Assembly: GCA_011316305.1 (NCBI GenBank)
Contig: SAUG01000048.1
Span: forward strand, 372,001-436,000
Length of the DNA: 64,000 bases
Direction of reading: 5' to 3'
Source of the DNA: Rusavskia elegans
Lineage: Eukaryota; Ascomycota; Lecanoromycetes; Teloschistales; Teloschistaceae
A program made the translations under genes and the position numbers. Positions 12,170 to 25,153 of the stretch are shown piece after piece. Under the pieces are notes generated by a model. It was not told the origin of the DNA and ran no database searches. It was given only the letters and a program-made list of their open reading frames with translations. Within the stretch, counting starts at the first letter, position 1. Every line of letters begins with the position of its first letter.

Positions 12170-12990
12170 ATTATTCTAAACTTTTAATAATAGTAGTATA
12201 TTTAGTAGAATACTAGTTTAAATACTAGTTTATAATATAGATTTATTTAAAATATTTAAAACGGATATCGCCCGATTAGAAAGATATATCTAGAGCTTCG
12301 GCGATCGAAAATATCTATCTAGTAGTAAATTATAGGTATTATCGGTTATTATCGATACCGTCGAAGTACTAAAGGATATAGATATTATATTTTTTTTAAT
12401 TTACTAAAAAAATATATACTAAACGTCTATTATAATATTATAAGCCTTTATTAATATATTAAAAGTTATATCGCCTAAATAGTTCTAGATATAGAGGTAT
12501 TTACTATAGTTTCGAAAATTTATATAAGTTTTCGGATTATTAATAATTATAGCGCTCTAATAGTACTATTTCTATAGTTTCTAAAAAAATTTATAGTTAA
12601 TTTAGTAGTTTAGCTAGATAGTAAAGATTTTAATATATATTTATATATTATTACTATCTAGCTATAGGCGGCTAAAGATATTATAATTCTAAAAACTATT
12701 AATATTATTTTTTATTTAATAACGTTTAGATTCGAGATTTAGATAGAATAGTACCCGAGGGTAGAAGTAGGATAGATTATTATTATAGTTTCTATAGGCG
12801 GTATAAACTCGAAAATTATCGAATAGTTTATTAAAGACTTTAATATATATATATATATAGGTCGAGTTGTCTAGAGATATAGAAAGTAAAGTTATCTAAA
12901 TCTATAATAGCTATAAATAGTATTAAATAAAAGCGTAAAATATAGAAAATCGAATAATATAATTTATATATTAGATTGTATAGAATTAGT
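12170..12990 (+). pseudogene. Antisense accessory frame, C2 copy
   Basis: This matches the antisense frame of C3 (14,080-14,940), starting with FKTDIARLERYIQSFGDRKYL at about 12,250, but it has lost frame in places. It lies between the 3' LTR and RNase H of C2. No family was recognised. Confidence 0.45.
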
Positions 12991-13707
12991 AAAAATATAT
13001 TCGAAAATATAGTAGTAGTAGATAGTAGGTAAAAACAAGTAGTAGGCGGCTAGAACGCTAACCAGTCTATACCCGTATACTAGTTCCGAAAAGCTTTATA
13101 TAGAGTTCGAAAAGTCTACTAGATAGCTGAAATATATTTTAATAATATTAAAACTAGTTAATTTATTATATTTAATATTGAATTTAGCAGAATAAAGGTA
13201 TCCTTTTAATATTTTACTACAAAAATAAAAAAACGAATCCGGGTATTAATAACTATATATAGATTTTTATCGAATATACTATTAGAAAGTATATAAAGAG
13301 TATAGCGATTTAAAAATAATATAGATATTATATAAATAGGCCTATAAGGTCTAGAATTATTTAATAATTTAACTATTTTCTATAATATATATTATATTTT
13401 CCGAAAAATATATCTATAGATATATAGTAATCGCTAATACCCCGGAGTTAATTATATTCCGGGAGAGATTATTATTAGAAAAATTTTTATAATTTAGACG
13501 GATTATCGCTATTATTACTTAAAGTTTAGAGTATTTTTAGATTTCCAAGCCTAAATACCGTATAAAAAGCCTCGAATTTATTTTTATTTAGGACTTAAAT
13601 AAACCTATTAGCTACTATTTCTTCCGTTAAAATATACTAAAAACTAATAGTTTTATTAACGACTTTCTCCTATAGGAACTTAATATAGATATTGATATAT
13701 TTAAAAT

Positions 13708-13883
13708 TGTTGAAATTATATATATGGAATATCAAGCTTTTTTTACTAAGGTGGGCTTTCGCCTGGACTAAGTATATAAGAAGGAGGTGGCAGGGCTTTA
13801 GCGCCGAAAACTACTAGGCCTAATCGGTACTAGCGCCTTTAGTATCTTAGTACAGCTATTATACGTAATATATACTTCTAATA
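13708..13883 (-). repeat. C3 3' LTR
   Basis: 176 bp, from tgttgaaattatatatat to tatacttctaata on the plus strand. It pairs with the LTR at 21,081-21,256. The interior keeps the block gggctttcgcctggact, seen in all LTRs of the family. Confidence 0.9.
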
Positions 13884-14079
13884 TTTCTATATAAATAATA
13901 TACTATATATATACCGAAAGTAAAAATGAAATAGACTTGCTATATACTCGCTAAAAAACCTATAGGAAAAAAAGTTTATATATAATAAAGGCGAGGTAGA
14001 TAAAGTTTAAAAAGTTCCTATAATAGATATATATATATAAATTATAAAAATCGAAATCTAGATAAAAGAAAATTAGAGT

Positions 14080-14940
14080 TTCCTATAGCTTCTATAGTAC
14101 CCTAAATCTTCTATAGTAGTAGTATATTTAGTAGAGTACTAGTATAGGTATTAGTTTATAATATAGATTTATTTAAAGTATTTAAAACGGATATCGCCCG
14201 ATTAGAAAGGTATATCTAGAGCTTCGGTAATTAAAAGTACCTATCTAATAGTAAGTTATAGGTATTATCGGTTATTATTATTACCGCCGAAGTACTAAAG
14301 GGTATAGATATTATATTTTTTCTTAATTTACTAAAAAAATATATATTAAATACCTATTAGAATATTATAAGCCTTTATAAATATATTAAAGGTTATATCG
14401 CCTAGATAATCCTAGATATAGAGGTATTTACTATAGCCTCGAAAATTAATATAAGTTTTTAGATTATTAATAATTACGGCGCCCTAATAGTATTATTTCT
14501 AGAGTTCCTATAGGATTCTATAGTTAATTTAGCGGTATAGCTAGATAGTAAAGACCCCGATACGTATTTATATATTATTACTATCTAGCTATAGACGGCT
14601 AAAGATATTATAATCCCGAAAGCTATTAATATTATCTCTTATCTAATAGCGCTTAGATTCGAGGTTTAGATAGGATAGTACCCGAGGATAGAGATAGAGT
14701 AGATAATTATTATAGTTTATATAGGTAATATAAACTCGAAAGTTATTAAATAGTCTATTAAATACTTCGATATATATATATAGGTCGAGCTTTCTAGAAA
14801 TACAGGAGGTAAAGTTAAATTTTTAAAGGCTATCTAAATCTATAACAGCTATAAGTAGTATTAAATAGAAATATAGAATATAAGGAATCGAATAGTATAA
14901 TTTATATATTAGACGGTATAGAATTAGTAAAGATATACTC
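14080..14940 (+). pseudogene. Antisense accessory frame of copia C3, unknown product
   Basis: About 285 codons can be read on the plus strand, opposite to gag-pol, in one frame. It is interrupted only by TAG/TAA, as expected if Gln/Trp codons were mutated. Segments include FKTDIARLERYIQSFG, ITAEVLKGIDIIF, LDSKDPDTYLYI and LRFEVQIGQYPR. Composition is balanced, with many Asp/Glu/Lys. It lies between RNase H and the 3' LTR, where some plant LTR elements carry extra frames. The same frame recurs in C1, C2, C4 and C5. The sense strand is also fairly open, so the coding strand is an inference. Confidence 0.5.
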
Positions 14941-15399
14941 GAAAATATAATAGTAGTAGGTAATAGGCGATTTTATATAGTAGGTAGCTAGCGGCTAGGG
15001 CGCTAATTATAGTATACCCGCGCTAGTTCCGAAAAGTTTTATATAGAGCCTAAATAACTACTAGATAGCTAGAAATACCTTAACTAGTATTAAAACTAGT
15101 TAATATATTAAATTTAATATAGAATTTAACAGGGTTTAGATTAAAGGTATACTTTTAGCGTTTTATTATTAAAATAAAAAAATAAATCCGGGTATAAATA
15201 ACTATATACGGATTTCGATCGAATATACTATCGGAGAGTATATAAAGGGTATAGCAATTTAAAAATAATATAGATACTATATAGGTAAGTCTATAGAGCC
15301 TAGAATTATTTAAAGGTTTAACTACTCCTTTTAATATATATTATATTCTCCGAAAATAATACTTATAGGTATATATTAATCGCTAATATCCCGGAGTTA

Positions 15400-18300
15400 A
15401 TTATATTCCGGGAGAGATTATTATTAGAAAGATTTTTATAATTTAGACGGATTATTACTATTATCGCTTAAAGTTTAGAACGTTTTTAGGTTTTTAAACC
15501 TAAATACTATATAGAAAGCTTTAAATTTACCTTTATCTAGAGCTTTAGTAAACCTATTAATAACTATTTACTCCGTTAGAATATACTAAAGGTTAATAAT
15601 TTTATTAGCGACTTTCTCCTATAGGAATTTAATATAGATATTAATATATTTAGTACAGCTATAGAACTAAAGGTTCTTAATAAAAATAATAGTACCCTAA
15701 TTATTACTATAGAAGGTTACTATATCTAGAATAGTATTTAGATTCTATTTATTAATTAATAGCTAACTTAGAATATAACTTAACTAAATAGCCTCTTTAG
15801 TAGCTCTAGTTTCTCTATCTAATTCTACTTCGGTAGTAAATATAGCTATAGTAGTTTACCGCTTAGATAACTAGCTTATAGTACTAGATCTAATATTAAA
15901 AATATATCTAGAAATAAAGCGATAGGTTTTATAGTTACCTACCTAGTCGGTATCGGTATACTTTTAAAGCTTCTATAGATTACTTCTATAGATAAAAGTA
16001 AAGTAAGCCGTTTTATATAGATATTTAAAAATCCTAGTAACAGTATTCTAGTAGTAGCTTATAGGGTTAGATAAATATCAGCTAATAATAGAGACAGCGA
16101 AAGTAATATTAGGGCGGGTTCTAAATATAGTATATATTAAAGAGCCGATAGCGCTCTAATATTTATACTTTATCGGTAGAAAGTAATCCTAATTAGCGGG
16201 AGCAGTTTCTAAATAAAGGCCGGAATCTATAGAAATCGAAATATTATTTTTATAGATAGCGAAGCTATAATCTTTAAGGATTTATTTATTATAGGTAGTT
16301 TAGTTTAACTAAATAGTATAGAGTTCCCGGTTCCTAATAATTTTTATACCGAGGTAGAAATTAATAGAACCTAGATCTAATATTTAAAAATATTCGTTTA
16401 GATATACTTTAATATTATTAAGGTCCTAATAACTAGCGCTATATAAAAAAATATTATTAATATAAACGCCGATAATAATTATACTATTATAAAAGATACT
16501 ATAATCGGATTCTAGAAGTTTAAAGCCGATAGTAGCGAAGTATTTAGTAAAGTAATAGTACTAGACCCGAAATAACTATTTAAAACTATAGAAGATTTTC
16601 CGAAGTTTATATATTATATTAGAATCGCCGAAGCTAGTAGGATATTATATATAGATAATCTTATCGATATAACTATAGAGGAAAGCCGTTTTAATATCTA
16701 TTTAATCGAGCTCTAGACCGTAGGCGGTAGCTATAGCGAAAATAATTTTATATAATATTAATTTAATAATAGAAGCGAAGGTTTTATTAAAATTAATACC
16801 GGCTTCCTATTTAAAGCTATAAATAATCTAGCGAGCTTTAAAGCGTATAATTTTATTATTAGCGTCCCTTTTAATTTTATATACCTATTTACCCCCTAAA
16901 AAATATTTTATAGAAAATAGTAATATCTTAGTATATAGTATCTATATATCGTTTAGTTTTAATAATACTAGTTCTTTTTCTATAGCCTTATACTATTCGT
17001 CGGTATAGAGTAAATCTATAGTTTTTTTATATAACTAGGATTTAGAAGGGTCTAATATAGTACCTTTTTTTATAGTACTAATAAATATATAGATATTTAT
17101 AATTAGATCTAGCGAGGAATAATTATAATTATCTAGTACCTGGAGTTCGGGGTAGTTATATAGGATTTTAACGAGGGATTAAATAGTATAGTCGGTCTAT
17201 AGGTAAAATATAATAGTCTAAAAATAGGGTAGTAACTTATTAGAATCTAATTCGGAATTATTAACCTTAATAATATAAGGTCTAATAGGTAAGTTAGCCG
17301 GTAAAGGAATCTAACTATAGGTAAAAAGAGTCCGATAAAGTATAGAAGGAGCTATTAATTTAGATATTAAAAGGAGATTATTAGATTATAGTTATAACCT
17401 TCTAGGATTAGATTTTCTATTAGTATACTGCCGTTTCTGCGGGGGCTACTATTAAAGTTTATTTTCTAATTTTTCTAACTCCTATAAATCTAATAAATCT
17501 AGGTTTTAATCTATTTTTTTAAATACTATAGAAGAGATATAAATAATCTTATTCTAAAAGTTTAATAGTTTATAAATAGTATTACTAAAGTAACCGACTA
17601 AAATATATTTATAGCTCCGGTTATAAAACTTTTAAATCTTTTTACTATATATTAAATATACTATAGAATCTAGAATATAGAATTACTTTAAATCTAGAAG
17701 TTTACTATATTCCTTTTTATATAGGGTTATACCTAGTTTACTACTAGGTAACCGGAAATATAGGAAAATAGTAGCTTTAATAAATAACAGCTAATATTTT
17801 TTACTAAAGCCGCTATAAACTAATATAGGGTAGACTTTATATATTAGTATCTACCCGAAACGTTCGGATATACTACTCTATTATAGATTATTAAATATAA
17901 TAGGCTCCTACTAGATACTTTTATTAGCGAAGCTTTTAAATATAATATAGCTTCTAAATTTATTATCGCTGCGAAAATATTTAATAATAAAGATACCTTT
18001 CTTATTATAGGTATAGAAGTAGTTCTAGTATTCTAGGGTTTCGGGGGCGTCTTTTAATTTAGTTATATAGATACTATATTTCTAGGTATTATTATCTAAA
18101 AAGATTAAGATATATTAGCTTCTATTATATATAACTAGAACCTTACCTTTTTAAATAGAATCTATATAATTAGCGTAAATAAAGTCTATAGAGCTATTAC
18201 TAGAGCGGATATAGCCTCTATAAAGCTAATTATATTATTTACCTAGAATATAAATTTTATAGAAATCGGATTTAGATTTAAGGATTTTAGATAGATCGAT

Positions 18301-18820
18301 TTCTATAGATATATTTACTAATTTATATAAGTTCTAGTTACTAAGGTATCTAAGCCGGGTATACTAAATACTTTCTACCTCTACTGATATTTTAGTATAG
18401 GCCTTTAAAGCTATATCGGATATTAATAAAAATAAAGACGAAAATAGAAAAAAAGAGAAAAAAAAAATAGAAAAAAATTTTATAGGGCCGCGCTATATAG
18501 TATTAATATTTAGTAGGAATAGACCTTTATATATATAGATAATTAATATTAAGTCCGGAGTACTAAAATTAAAGCTAAAGCTAGAATCTTTAATAATTAT
18601 TTTAGTACCTATCTTCTAAATTTATAATATTAATAAAAGATTAGTAACGGACTCGGGGGTATAAAGGATATTATAGAATTTTATAGGGCGGTATCTACTA
18701 TTAATAGGGTAGTTAAATATAATAATACTTTTAGTAATCGGTCGGGGGCTAATAATACTACTAATACCGGTTATAGATTTACTCTAGACGGATTTTATAC
18801 TAGATTTAATAAAAAGATAC
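15400..18820 (-). pseudogene. pol: C3 pol relic (protease-integrase-RT-RNase H)
   Basis: This is collinear and reversed with C5 pol. In order on minus, approximately: protease 18,820-18,550, integrase 18,500-17,540, RT 17,460-16,290, RNase H 16,200-15,400. The YxDD-equivalent lies at about 16,450-16,465. Domain order with integrase before RT defines Ty1/copia. Many TAG/TAA and probable frameshifts leave no activity. Confidence 0.8.
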
Positions 18821-18829
18821 CGCTAGAAG

Positions 18830-20110
18830 ATAGTATAATAGTTATAGGTATAGTTAAATATCTAACTATTAATAAGATCTAGTTTATTTAATAAAGCCGA
18901 TAAGACTATAGAAATAAAAATTATAAAACTAAAGTTAGTAGAAGCCGGTACTACTATAATAAAATTTAGTAACTTTTTAAATTCGGTAGGTTTATTTTTA
19001 GACTTATTATTTTTAGATTTATCGTCTTTATTATTTTTACTATCCTTTTTTTTACCGCCTTTACCTTTATTACTATTACCTTTTTAGCGTTTACTACTAC
19101 CGTTCTTTTACTTCTCTACTATCTAAGCCTTCTTTAATTTAGGATATAGACTATAATAGGTATCTTTTATATAGCTCTTTCGGTTATAGTAGGAATAGTA
19201 GTCGATTTTAATAACTTGCTTATTCGGGTTATTTATAGATAAAAAGGCCTTAGTTCTAATAGTAGTAGACTTACTATTACTATATTAGCAATATTCCTTA
19301 CTAATAGTAGTACTAATTATTTTATCTAGAATAACTATTTTCTATTTTTATTTATCTTTATTACTAACGATAATATTACTTTAGGTAAATAAAGTCTAGA
19401 AGTAGCTAAAAGCGGCCCTAAAGCCCTAAAGAAATTTTAAAATAAAAAGGCTTTCTAAAATAATAACGCCTATAGCTAGAATTTTATTAATAAACTTATA
19501 AAATTTGGCTATATAAGCTTCTACGCTTTTAAAAGAACTATTATAATAGAGGGTATCTAGCTAGATATTAAATTCTATAAATTTACCGGTACTATAGATT
19601 CTATATTATATCTAGAATTTATCTAGTATCTTTTTAGTATCTAATATAATATTTTTAATAAAATTTTTAGTATTAATACTATAGGTCGTTATAATTACTA
19701 TATAGATATATTCTATCCGTTTTTCCTTATAGTTAAAAGGAGCCGGGGATAAAGGACCTTTAGTAGTAGCTCGGAGGTTATTAAAAACGAGGTAGGCTAT
19801 AATAGCTTCTTCCTAATTCTTATAGTCCGAGCGGGTCTCGAGCTTCGGAACTATATTAATAAGGTAGCTAGAACCCCCTAGCTTAGCGTTATCTATAGTT
19901 AATATTATAGGGGTAGATATATTACTAAATTTAGTACTAGACTATAGAATACCGCGAGGAATAGCGTAACTTCGAGGCTAAATAAATTACTCGGGCTTAA
20001 AGGTATTAGAAGGGGACTAAAAGCTATAAAAAGGTCTAGGTCGTCTTTAGATATAATAGAAGGTAACTTTAATAGGTAATAATTAGAGTCTAGACGTAGA
20101 CGGCTCTAGA
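18830..20110 (-). pseudogene. gag: C3 gag relic
   Basis: This is the reverse of C5 gag. It includes the copia-type gag core followed by a CCHC zinc-knuckle remnant at about 19,150-19,215, in which the Cys and His codons have become Tyr. Lys/Ser/Asn-rich sequence follows the knuckle, as in C5. Frames are interrupted by TAA/TAG. Confidence 0.7.
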
Positions 20111-21066
20111 TAGCGAGGTCGATTTATTATTAGTTATATAGGAGCCTATAGTCTTCGATAGAAAATTAGAAGTTATAGACGGTTTAGTTTACCCGGAGAT
20201 TATTAGGTAGTCCCTAAAAAAAACGTTATTTAAGACTTTTAAAGTTATAAGGATTAGTATAAGGCCTTAATAATAATAATATAGAGGTAAATATAAGATT
20301 TAGGATAGATTAGATAAAGCTTTAAAAATTAAAATAATATAATAATAATTTTTAGTAATAAATAGAAAGCTTCGAGTTTTTATACTACTTAGGACTAGAT
20401 AATATAGCTAGTAAGGCCGAAGGCTAGACTCGATAGTTCTAGCTCTAGAGATAAAGTAGTTAGTTTAGAAGTAGCAGGAGCTCGCTTAGACTATTAGGAA
20501 GTTAGAAAAGATACAATAACTAGAAATATAGTCTACTAGCCCCCTATTTTATAAAGGTCCTAGCCTATACTAAATTAGCTAGGTAGTCGCTTCCCGTATT
20601 TATTTATAATAGCTAGTAGCTATAGAATATACGCCGATAACTAGCGTTAGCTAGGCGGTAGGATATAATTATAAAGATCTAATTTTAAAGGCCTAATTAC
20701 CGTAGCTAATATAATATTCCTATAGTAACGTATCTATACGTAGTAAATTAGCGACTTAATAGTTCTATCCGAAAGTAAAGAGGTTAGTAGTTTAAGCGGC
20801 TAGAAAGGGTCGTAAAGTAAAATAAAAGGGGTCTATTTAGCTATTAATAAATTCGGTAGTTACCGGGGTACTTATAGGTAGTAGTATAATTATAGACTTC
20901 GTTATTCGCTATATTAGATACTTTATATAGTTTAATAATATATATCGGATCTATTAAAAGGTAGATAGAAAGGAAAATTTAATAAAGATATAAAGAAGTT
21001 AAATATAAAAATATAATACTCGCGAATAATAATAATAACTATTATAAACTAATTCGGCTAGAACTT
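20111..21066 (-). other. C3 leader between PBS and gag core
   Basis: About 950 bp separate the primer-binding site from the clearly recognisable gag core. The same stretch is conserved in C2, C4 and C5. It may hold the 5' untranslated leader and the N-terminal part of gag; I could not place a start codon because ATG is largely destroyed by RIP. Confidence 0.5.
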
Positions 21067-21080
21067 CCGGGTTTATAACC
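21067..21080 (-). promoter_or_regulatory. C3 primer-binding site
   Basis: On minus, GGTTATAAACCCGG directly follows the 5' LTR. It is explained as GGTTATGAGCCCGG changed by RIP. That is the complement of the anticodon stem-loop of initiator tRNA-Met around CAU, as used by Drosophila copia (half-tRNA primer). Confidence 0.6.
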
Positions 21081-21256
21081 TGTTAAAATTATATATATAG
21101 AATATTAAGCTTTTTTTACTAAAGTAGGCTTTCGCCTGGACTAAATATATAAGAAGGAGATAGCAGGGCCTTAGCGCCGAAAGCTACTAGGCCTAATCGG
21201 TACTAGCGCCCTTAGTATCTTAGTACAGCTATTGTGCGTAACATGTACTTCCAACA
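21081..21256 (-). repeat. C3 5' LTR
   Basis: 176 bp; on minus it starts TGTTGGAAGTACATGTTACG and ends TTTTAACA. The outer edge is nearly free of RIP changes, with TG and CA intact. Confidence 0.9.
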
Positions 21257-22011
21257 AAAATAACTATAGAACTAAGAGTTTTTAGCGAGAGTAATAGCGC
21301 CCTGGTTACTACTATAGAAGATTATTATATTTAGGATAGCGTTTAGATTATATTTATCGATTAATAACTAATTTAGAATATAATTTAATTAAATAGCCTT
21401 TTTAGTAACTTTAGTTTTACAATCTAACTTTACTTTAGTAGTCGATATAGCTATAGTAACTTACTATTTAGATAACTAGCTAATAATACCGGATCTAATA
21501 TTAAAAATATATCTAGAAATAAAGTAATAGGTTTTATAGTTATCTATCTAATCGGTATCGGTATATTTCTAAAGCTTCTATAGATCGCCTCTATAAATAA
21601 AAATAAAGGAAACTATTTTATATAGATATTTAAAAATACTAATAATAGTATTCTTATAGTAGTATACAGAATTAGATAAATATCGACTAATAACGGAAAT
21701 AGCGAAAGTAATATCGGGGCGGATTCTGAATATAGTATATATTAAAAAGCCGATAGTATTCTAATATTTATATTTTATTAGTAGAAGGTAGTTCTAGTCG
21801 GTAGAAGTAGTTTTTAAATAAAGGCCGGAATCTATAGAAGTAGAAATATTATTTTTATAGATAGCGAAGCTATAATTCTTTAAAATCTATTTAATATAGA
21901 TAGTTTAGTTTAACTAAATAGTACGGAGTTTCCGGTTTCTAATAATTTTTATACTAAGGTAGAAATTATTAAGGCCTAAATCTAATATTTGAAAATATTT
22001 ACTTATATTTA

Positions 22012-22960
22012 TTTAGTTATTTGTTTTGGTTTTGGTATACGGTAAACCAGTGGTTCGGTAAGTAAATTAAGCGTTGGTATACCAGTATGAAATATACGGT
22101 AGTAGAACTTATACTCTAGTTTAATTAATATAAATAATAGTTCTTTCTATAGAATTTTAATTTAAATTTACTTAGTAATATAATATATCCTTCTACTAAT
22201 AATTTAATTAACGTAGATATTTTTATAGTTAAATATATCTTATAGTTATCGTTTCTTCTTTATTTACTAGTAATATAAGCCTAAAAGCCTTTATATATAT
22301 ATATACTATAAGCTAAACTAGACGGTAGTACCTATATCTATAATAACTATATCTACCCGTATAGTTATCGACTACCTTATTATAGCTAGAGCAATCTATT
22401 TCGATTTTAACCTAGATCTTTTCCTTACCGCCTTTAAAACGCGCTATCTAACCTTCCTACCCCCCTTTAATTTAATCGACCGGGTAAAGCTTCAAGCTAT
22501 AGTAGCTAGTATACTACCTAGTAAACCTTTTAAAGCTAGATAGGCTAAAAAGTACCTTAATAGCTTAGTAGAGCGTTAAAGTACAGGTTATATAATAAAT
22601 ATAGCCGATTTAATAAGTATAGATAATTATTTCGTAGTATAGTAAGTAAATATAACGGAAATATTAGATACTTCTAATTATTTATAATATTAAAGAAAGA
22701 ATATATAGTATTTAAACTAGACCGAAGACTATAAGTAACGAAGTTATACTTATATAATAGAAGATTCGTAATTAAATAAAAAAGGAAATAGTTAATATAA
22801 TTAACTATACTATAAATTTTACCTGATAAATATACCTTTGGCTGTAAAAATTTCTTTATACGTAAAATATAATAATCGTTGCCGAATATAATATTAATAA
22901 AATATATATATATATATATAAAAACTTAATATAACCCCAGACAAGAGCCCTCCAGGAGGG
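22012..22960 (-). mobile_element. Repeat B, copy 2
   Basis: 949 bp with a perfect 15-bp TSD, atttacttatattta (21,997-22,011 and 22,961-22,975). Both ends match copy 1: tttagttatttgttttggtt on the left, and (TA)n followed by tccaggaggg on the right. The conserved frame of copy 1 is recognisable from 22,322 onward but is broken by TAG and TAA. Compared with copy 1 it has about 100 extra bases near 22,620-22,740. Insert orientation is given by the A-rich end. Confidence 0.82.
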
Positions 22961-24723
22961 ATTTACTTATATTTACTTTAATATTATTGTAGTTCTGAAG
23001 ACTAGCGCTATATAGAAGGATTTTATTAATATAAATACCGATAATAATTATACTATTTTAGAAAATACTATAATCGAATCCTAGAGATTTAAAGTTTATA
23101 GTAGTAAAGAATTTAGTAAAATAGCGGTACTAGACCTAAAGCGACTATTTAAAACTATAGAAAGTCTTCCGGAATTTATATATTATATTAGAGTCGCTAA
23201 AACAAGTAGGATATTATATATAGATAATTTTATCTATATAATCGTAGAGGAAGGCGGTTTTAATATCTATTTAATCGAGCTTTCGATTATAGATAGTAGC
23301 TTTAGCGAAATAACCTTTATATAATATTAGTTTAATAATAAAAGCTTTCTTATTTAAAACTATAAATAATCTAGAAAGCTTTAAAACGCGTAATTTTACT
23401 ATTAGTATTCTTTTTAATTTTATATACCTATTTACCTTCTAGAAGATATTTTATAAAAGATATTAATACTTTAGTATATAGTATCTAAATATCGTTTAGT
23501 TTTAATAATACTAGTTTTTCTTCTATAGCTTTATACTATTTACCGGTATAGAACAATTCTATAGCCTTTTTATATAATTAGAGTAGAAAAGATTTTAATA
23601 CTATACCTTTTTTTATAGTACTAATAAATATATAGATCTTTATAACTAGATCTAGTAAAGAATAATTATAATTATCTAATACCCGGAATTTAAAGTAATT
23701 ATATAGAATTTTAATAAAGAATTAGATAGTATAATCGGATTATAGATAATATATAATAGTTTAAAAACGGGGCGGTAATATATTAGAATCGGAATCCGAA
23801 TCCGAATTATTAATTTCGATAATATAAAGATTATTAGATAAATTATCCGGTAATAGAATTTAACTACGGGTAAAAGAAGTTTAGTAAAATACTAGAATTT
23901 AGTAAAAAGGAGCTATTAGATTAGATATTAATAGAAGGTTACTAGATTATAACTATAACCTTCTAGAATTAGATTTTCTATTAGTATACTGCCGTTTCTG
24001 TAGGAGTTATTATTTATTTTTAGATTTTTCTAACTTTTATAGATCTAATAAATCTAGGTTTTAATCTATTTTTTTAAATATTATAGAAGAGATATAGACG
24101 ACTTTATATTAAAAATTTAATAGTTTATAAATAGTATTATTAAAATAACCGACTAAAGTATATTTATAGCTTCGATTATAGAATTTCGGAATTTTATTAC
24201 TATATATTAGATATACTATAGAATCCAAAATATAGAATCGGTTTTAATCTAGAAGTTTACTATATTCCTTTTTATATAGAATTATATCTAATATACTCCT
24301 AGGTAATCGAAAATATAGAAAAATAGTAACTTTAATAAATAGCGGCTAATATTTTTTACTAAAGCCGTTATAAACTAATATAAAATAGGCTTTATATATT
24401 AGTATTTACTTAAAGTATTTAGAGATACTATTCTAATATAGATTATTCGGTACGGTAGGTTCCTACTAGATATTCTTATTAATAAAGCTTTTAGATATAA
24501 TATAGCTCCTAAATTTATTATCGCTACGAAAATATTTAATAATAAAGATATCTTTTTTATTATAGTTTTAGAAATAGTTCTAGTATTTAAAGATTTCGGA
24601 ACTGTCTTTTATTTTAGTTATATAGATATCGTACCTCTAGATATTATTATTTAAAAAGATAAAAATATATTAGCTTCTATTATATATTACTAGAATTTAA
24701 TTTTTTTATATAAATCCTATATA

Positions 24724-25153
24724 TATATATATATATGCGATTAATCATTCGGATTTTGATCTTAGTCTTTTACGATTCTAACGCTAGAGGCGCTAAATCG
24801 ATCAGATTACGTAATTATTTGGTACTTAAGTATTTTACCGAGAACTCGAATTAAGGACTCCCGAAGGAACTAGATCTGGACTAAAACCCAGAGGGAAACC
24901 GTAATCTATTTAACTTTAATTAACTTAATTTCCTTCGATCGATCGGGCTAGGCCGAGACGATCTACTGTCTAGTCTTTCTGTATTTTAAACTCTGTAAAA
25001 ATCGACTTAGTCGATAGAAAAAACTCAAGTATTAGGTTAGCCTTCGAGGGATTCGAACCCCCGACCCGCTGGATTAATTCCGCTAACTCCGAGATGGAGC
25101 GCGGATCCGTTAGGCCTCCAGGTCACGCAGCGTTACTACTGCGCCACCAGGCC
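24724..25153 (-). mobile_element. tRNA-related SINE, full length
   Basis: The ~430 bp element is flanked by a perfect 16-bp TSD, atataaatcctatata (24,708-24,723 and 25,154-25,169). C3 at about 18,145 shows the empty site. On minus it opens GGCCTGGTGGCGCAG. It has an A box (25,130-25,146), a B box GGTTCGAATCC (25,049-25,059) and a T-arm-like hairpin, then a tRNA-unrelated body and a (TA)n tail. The boxes are 70 bases apart, and the DNA between them can fold into an extended hairpin (CTGGA/TCCAG, TCCGC/GCGGA, CTCC/GGAG). Many CA/TG dinucleotides survive, so RIP hardly touched it. It would be transcribed by RNA polymerase III and depend on a LINE for movement. Confidence 0.87.
25037..25153 (-). 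other. tRNA-like head of the SINE
   Basis: The head carries internal Pol III promoter boxes A and B. The acceptor ends GGCCTGG and GAAGGCT pair only partly, and the anticodon region is replaced by a long hairpin. It is therefore a SINE head and not a working tRNA gene. No amino-acid identity is assigned. Confidence 0.7.

Larger units (their letters stand above)
13708..21256 (-). mobile_element. Copia C3, full-length, nested in C2
   Basis: The element is 7,549 bp with two 176-bp LTRs and a perfect 5-bp TSD, aaaat (13,703-13,707 and 21,257-21,261). The sequences flanking it join into one continuous RNase H region of C2, which proves nesting. No later insertion interrupts it, so it serves as the reference for the minus-strand copies. 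All coding frames are broken by RIP-type TAA/TAG. The order on minus is 5' LTR, PBS, leader, gag, protease, integrase, RT, RNase H, accessory region, 3' LTR. Confidence 0.92.

Noticed and set aside
25037..25153. A functional tRNA gene on minus
   Set aside because: Acceptor ends pair poorly, the anticodon arm is missing, and the block continues into a repeat with TSDs; it is the head of a SINE.
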